Source of the DNA: Rhizobium sp. ACO-34A
Lineage (GTDB): Bacteria; Pseudomonadota; Alphaproteobacteria; Rhizobiales; Rhizobiaceae
DNA: 64,000 bases
Assembly: GCA_002600635.1 (NCBI GenBank)
Contig: CP021371.1
Coordinates: 1,491,001 to 1,555,000 of the forward strand
Reading direction: 5' to 3'
The first letter of the stretch is position 1; every line of letters starts with the position of its first letter. Shown here in pieces: positions 62,230 to 64,000 of the stretch. Position numbers and translations under genes: made by a program. The notes beneath the pieces are model-generated. The model did no database searches. It was not told the origin of the DNA and saw only the letters and a list, made by a program, of their open reading frames with translations.

Positions 62230-63522
62230 TCAGGCCGTCCACTGCTCGATATCGTCGCGCTCGCCGATGAGCGAGAGGCCGTGGGCGATCGACACCATTT
62301 CGCCGCCGGTTTCGATCCGGTCGGTATCGAAGCGGTTGGTGAAGATGCGGCGGACGGCCGGAACGAAGGAGGTGCCGCCCGTCAGGAACACCTTGTCGAT
62401 GCTTTCGGGCGCCGTACCGGTGCTTGCCAGTACGTCGTCGAGCGCGCCTTCGATGCGGGCGAGGTCGTCGGCGATCCAGTTTTCGAAGTCGCTGCGCTTC
62501 ACGCTTTTGCGGCCGGCCGCGCCGAGTGGAGCGAAGTGGAATTCGGCCTCTTCGGCGCTTGAAAGCGCCATCTTGGTGGCCGACACGGCCTGATAGAGCG
62601 GGTAGCCCTCGTCATGCTCGATGAGCTCGATGAAGAGTTCCAGCTTGTCAGGCTCGGTCGCCTGCCGCACCAGCGATTGCAGGTCGGCGAACTCGCGCGA
62701 GGTCTTGAACACCGAAAGCTGGTTCCATCGCGAGAAGCTGAGGTAATAATTGCTCGGCACATCGAGCAATTTGCCGAAGCTCTTGAACTGGCTGCCCTTG
62801 CCGATTTCCGGCGCTACCAGATGCTCGATGATGCGCGCGTCGAACTGGTCACCCGCAAGGCCGACACCGGAATGGCCGACCGGCGTGGCGCTGACGCGCC
62901 CTGCATTTGTTTCGAAGCGGATCAGCGAATAGTCGGTAGTACCGCCGCCGAAGTCGGCGACCAGAACGGTCGCGTCCTTCTTGAGGTTGCGGGCGAAGTA
63001 GAAGGCCGCCGCCACCGGTTCGTAGACGTAATGCACTTCCGGAAAGCCGAAGCGGGAAAGCGCCTCGTTATAGCGGGTCATCGCGAGCTGAGGATCGGGA
63101 TTGGAGCCCGCGAAATGCACCGGGCGACCGGTGACGATGCGCTTCGCGTCAGAAGGCCAGCCATCGCCGGCATAGGCTTCCAGACGCCGCAGGAAGACCT
63201 CCATCAGATCCTCGAACTGGAAGCGGCGGGCATGGACGAGGGTGCCCTGAAAAAGCGCCGAAGCAGCAAACGTCTTGATCGACTGAAGGAAGCGGCACTC
63301 ACCGGGATTGTCGATGAATTGCCGGATGGCGGCCTGTCCTGCCTCGACCTTCAGGGCGCGTGCGCCGAGCTGGGCATCCTTCATGAAGGACAGCGCAGTG
63401 CGCATGCTGTCGGTCTCGCCGGCCGCCGAGGTGAAGGACACCGATTGCGTCGTGCCATCCGCATCCGCAAGCGCCATCACCGTATTGGTCGTGCCGAAAT
63501 CAAGCCCCAGCGCGTGAGCCAT
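62230..63522 (-). CDS. Hsp70-family protein, YegD-like
   Basis: This 430-aa protein covers the actin-fold ATPase only: GLDFGTTNTVMALAD (phosphate 1), VYEPVAAAFYFAR, VADFGGGTTDYSLIRF (phosphate 2) and FLTGGTSFVPAVRRIF (adenosine motif). There is no substrate-binding domain, as in YegD. Cytosolic; substrate unknown. Confidence 0.88.
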   Translation of the reverse strand: MAHALGLDFGTTNTVMALADADGTTQSVSFTSAAGETDSMRTALSFMKDAQLGARALKVEAGQAAIRQFIDNPGECRFLQSIKTFAASALFQGTLVHARRFQFEDLMEVFLRRLEAYAGDGWPSDAKRIVTGRPVHFAGSNPDPQLAMTRYNEALSRFGFPEVHYVYEPVAAAFYFARNLKKDATVLVADFGGGTTDYSLIRFETNAGRVSATPVGHSGVGLAGDQFDARIIEHLVAPEIGKGSQFKSFGKLLDVPSNYYLSFSRWNQLSVFKTSREFADLQSLVRQATEPDKLELFIELIEHDEGYPLYQAVSATKMALSSAEEAEFHFAPLGAAGRKSVKRSDFENWIADDLARIEGALDDVLASTGTAPESIDKVFLTGGTSFVPAVRRIFTNRFDTDRIETGGEMVSIAHGLSLIGERDDIEQWTA

Positions 63523-63660
63523 CGCCGCCGCTCCCTTTTGATCTGTCTGTCTCTGGAATCGGGCGTTGCCCGAACGTGAAAAGGGGCGCAGTCGATGCGC
63601 GCCGCAATGAAGAGCGCGCCTAATGGCATGGATGACGGGACGAAGGCAAGGCCCTTCGGG

Positions 63661-64000
63661 TCAGGCAATCGCCTCTTTCGTTTCCTGCGCCATTGCCATT
63701 ATCCAGGTACTGAAAGCCTGCATGGCGGGCGTCATGCTGCGCGATTTCAGCCGGGTCAGCCAGTAGCAGCCCTTGGAGACATGGATCGGAAAGGGTTGCT
63801 CGATAGCACCGCTGGCAAGATGACGGGAAAACATCAGCGGCGGTGCCAGCGCTACACCCGCGCCCTGCAGCGCGGCTTCCACCATGATGATCGAGGAATC
63901 GAAGACGGGGCCGCGAATCTGTGGTGGGCCGACCCCGGCCGCCTCGAACCATTCCGGCCATTCGTCGTGGCGGTAGGAGCGCAGCAGGCTCTGGCGGGCG
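63661..64000 (-). CDS. LysR-family regulator, 3' end (cut by window)
   Basis: The C-terminal ~112 residues of a LysR effector-binding domain: SIIMVEAALQGAGVALAPPLMFSRHLASGAIEQPF, a pattern close to GcvA/AmpR-type regulators, ending MAQETKEAIA. The DNA-binding half lies beyond the window. Confidence 0.8.
   Translation of the reverse strand, partial: ARQSLLRSYRHDEWPEWFEAAGVGPPQIRGPVFDSSIIMVEAALQGAGVALAPPLMFSRHLASGAIEQPFPIHVSKGCYWLTRLKSRSMTPAMQAFSTWIMAMAQETKEAIA

Noticed and set aside
1..64000. CRISPR arrays, tRNA and rRNA genes
   Set aside because: No regularly spaced direct repeats, and no tRNA or rRNA signatures found by reading; the insertion site is a protein gene, not a tRNA.

Overview
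The window reads as a chromosome segment of a Rhizobiaceae alphaproteobacterium (Rhizobium/Agrobacterium/Sinorhizobium group). The evidence is the high GC with C/G third positions, rhizobial intergenic repeats (RIME-like elements), a FeuN-FeuP-FeuQ locus, and the gene order ccmIEFH - degP - two-component pair - glnE - pleC-like kinase - pepN. No rRNA, tRNA or CRISPR array was seen.

The main feature is a ~29.3 kb mobile element at about 1850-31137. It sits inside one host gene, a gene-transfer-agent/phage tail 'TIM-barrel' baseplate protein (RcGTA gp15 type). The 5' part of that gene is at 1-1848 and the 3' part at 31137-32801. Removing the insert joins the two halves in frame through Gly-Gly-Asn-Tyr-Trp-Arg. 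The ends carry a perfect 13-bp inverted repeat and a shared 4-bp sequence, aact.

Inside the element, left to right: a left end with two mutually exclusive hairpins and an XRE regulator; two small DUF6634-type genes coupled to a soluble AAA+/M41 (FtsH-like) protease; small unknown genes; a complete arsenic-resistance locus (DUF6428, two arsR, arsK, arsH, two unrelated arsC, acr3, arsN2) with palindromes over both arsR starts; a two-gene unknown cassette (HExxH protein plus a zinc-ribbon protein with an R-x4-H motif); a DUF4238/SEC-C protein; a Gabija-like OLD nuclease plus UvrD helicase pair followed by a DUF6615 putative nuclease; and, against the right end, an A/T-richer operon of four overlapping genes. 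That operon encodes two apparently catalytic tyrosine recombinases, one degenerate recombinase-like protein and a small coiled-coil protein. The layout recalls Tn554 TnpABC and the gamma-mobile-trio elements. It is the best candidate here for an under-described system: a recombinase operon carrying defence and metal-resistance cargo.

To the right of the element the host chromosome resumes: the end of the GTA gene, a small membrane protein, feuN-feuP-feuQ, a lipoprotein, the cytochrome c maturation operon ccmI-ccmE-ccmF-ccmH (with a repeat inserted in the ccmH leader), degP and its linked two-component system, glnE (preceded by a 266-bp inverted-repeat element), a broken HAF-repeat autotransporter, a pleC-like histidine kinase, a DUF4344 metallopeptidase, pepN, a soluble receptor with a chemotaxis signalling segment at its N-terminus, two transporters, a putative wHTH protein, two very small genes, a divergent uracil-DNA-glycosylase-like protein, a YegD-like Hsp70 and the 3' end of a LysR regulator.

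All calls rest on reading motifs and gene context; no database search was possible.
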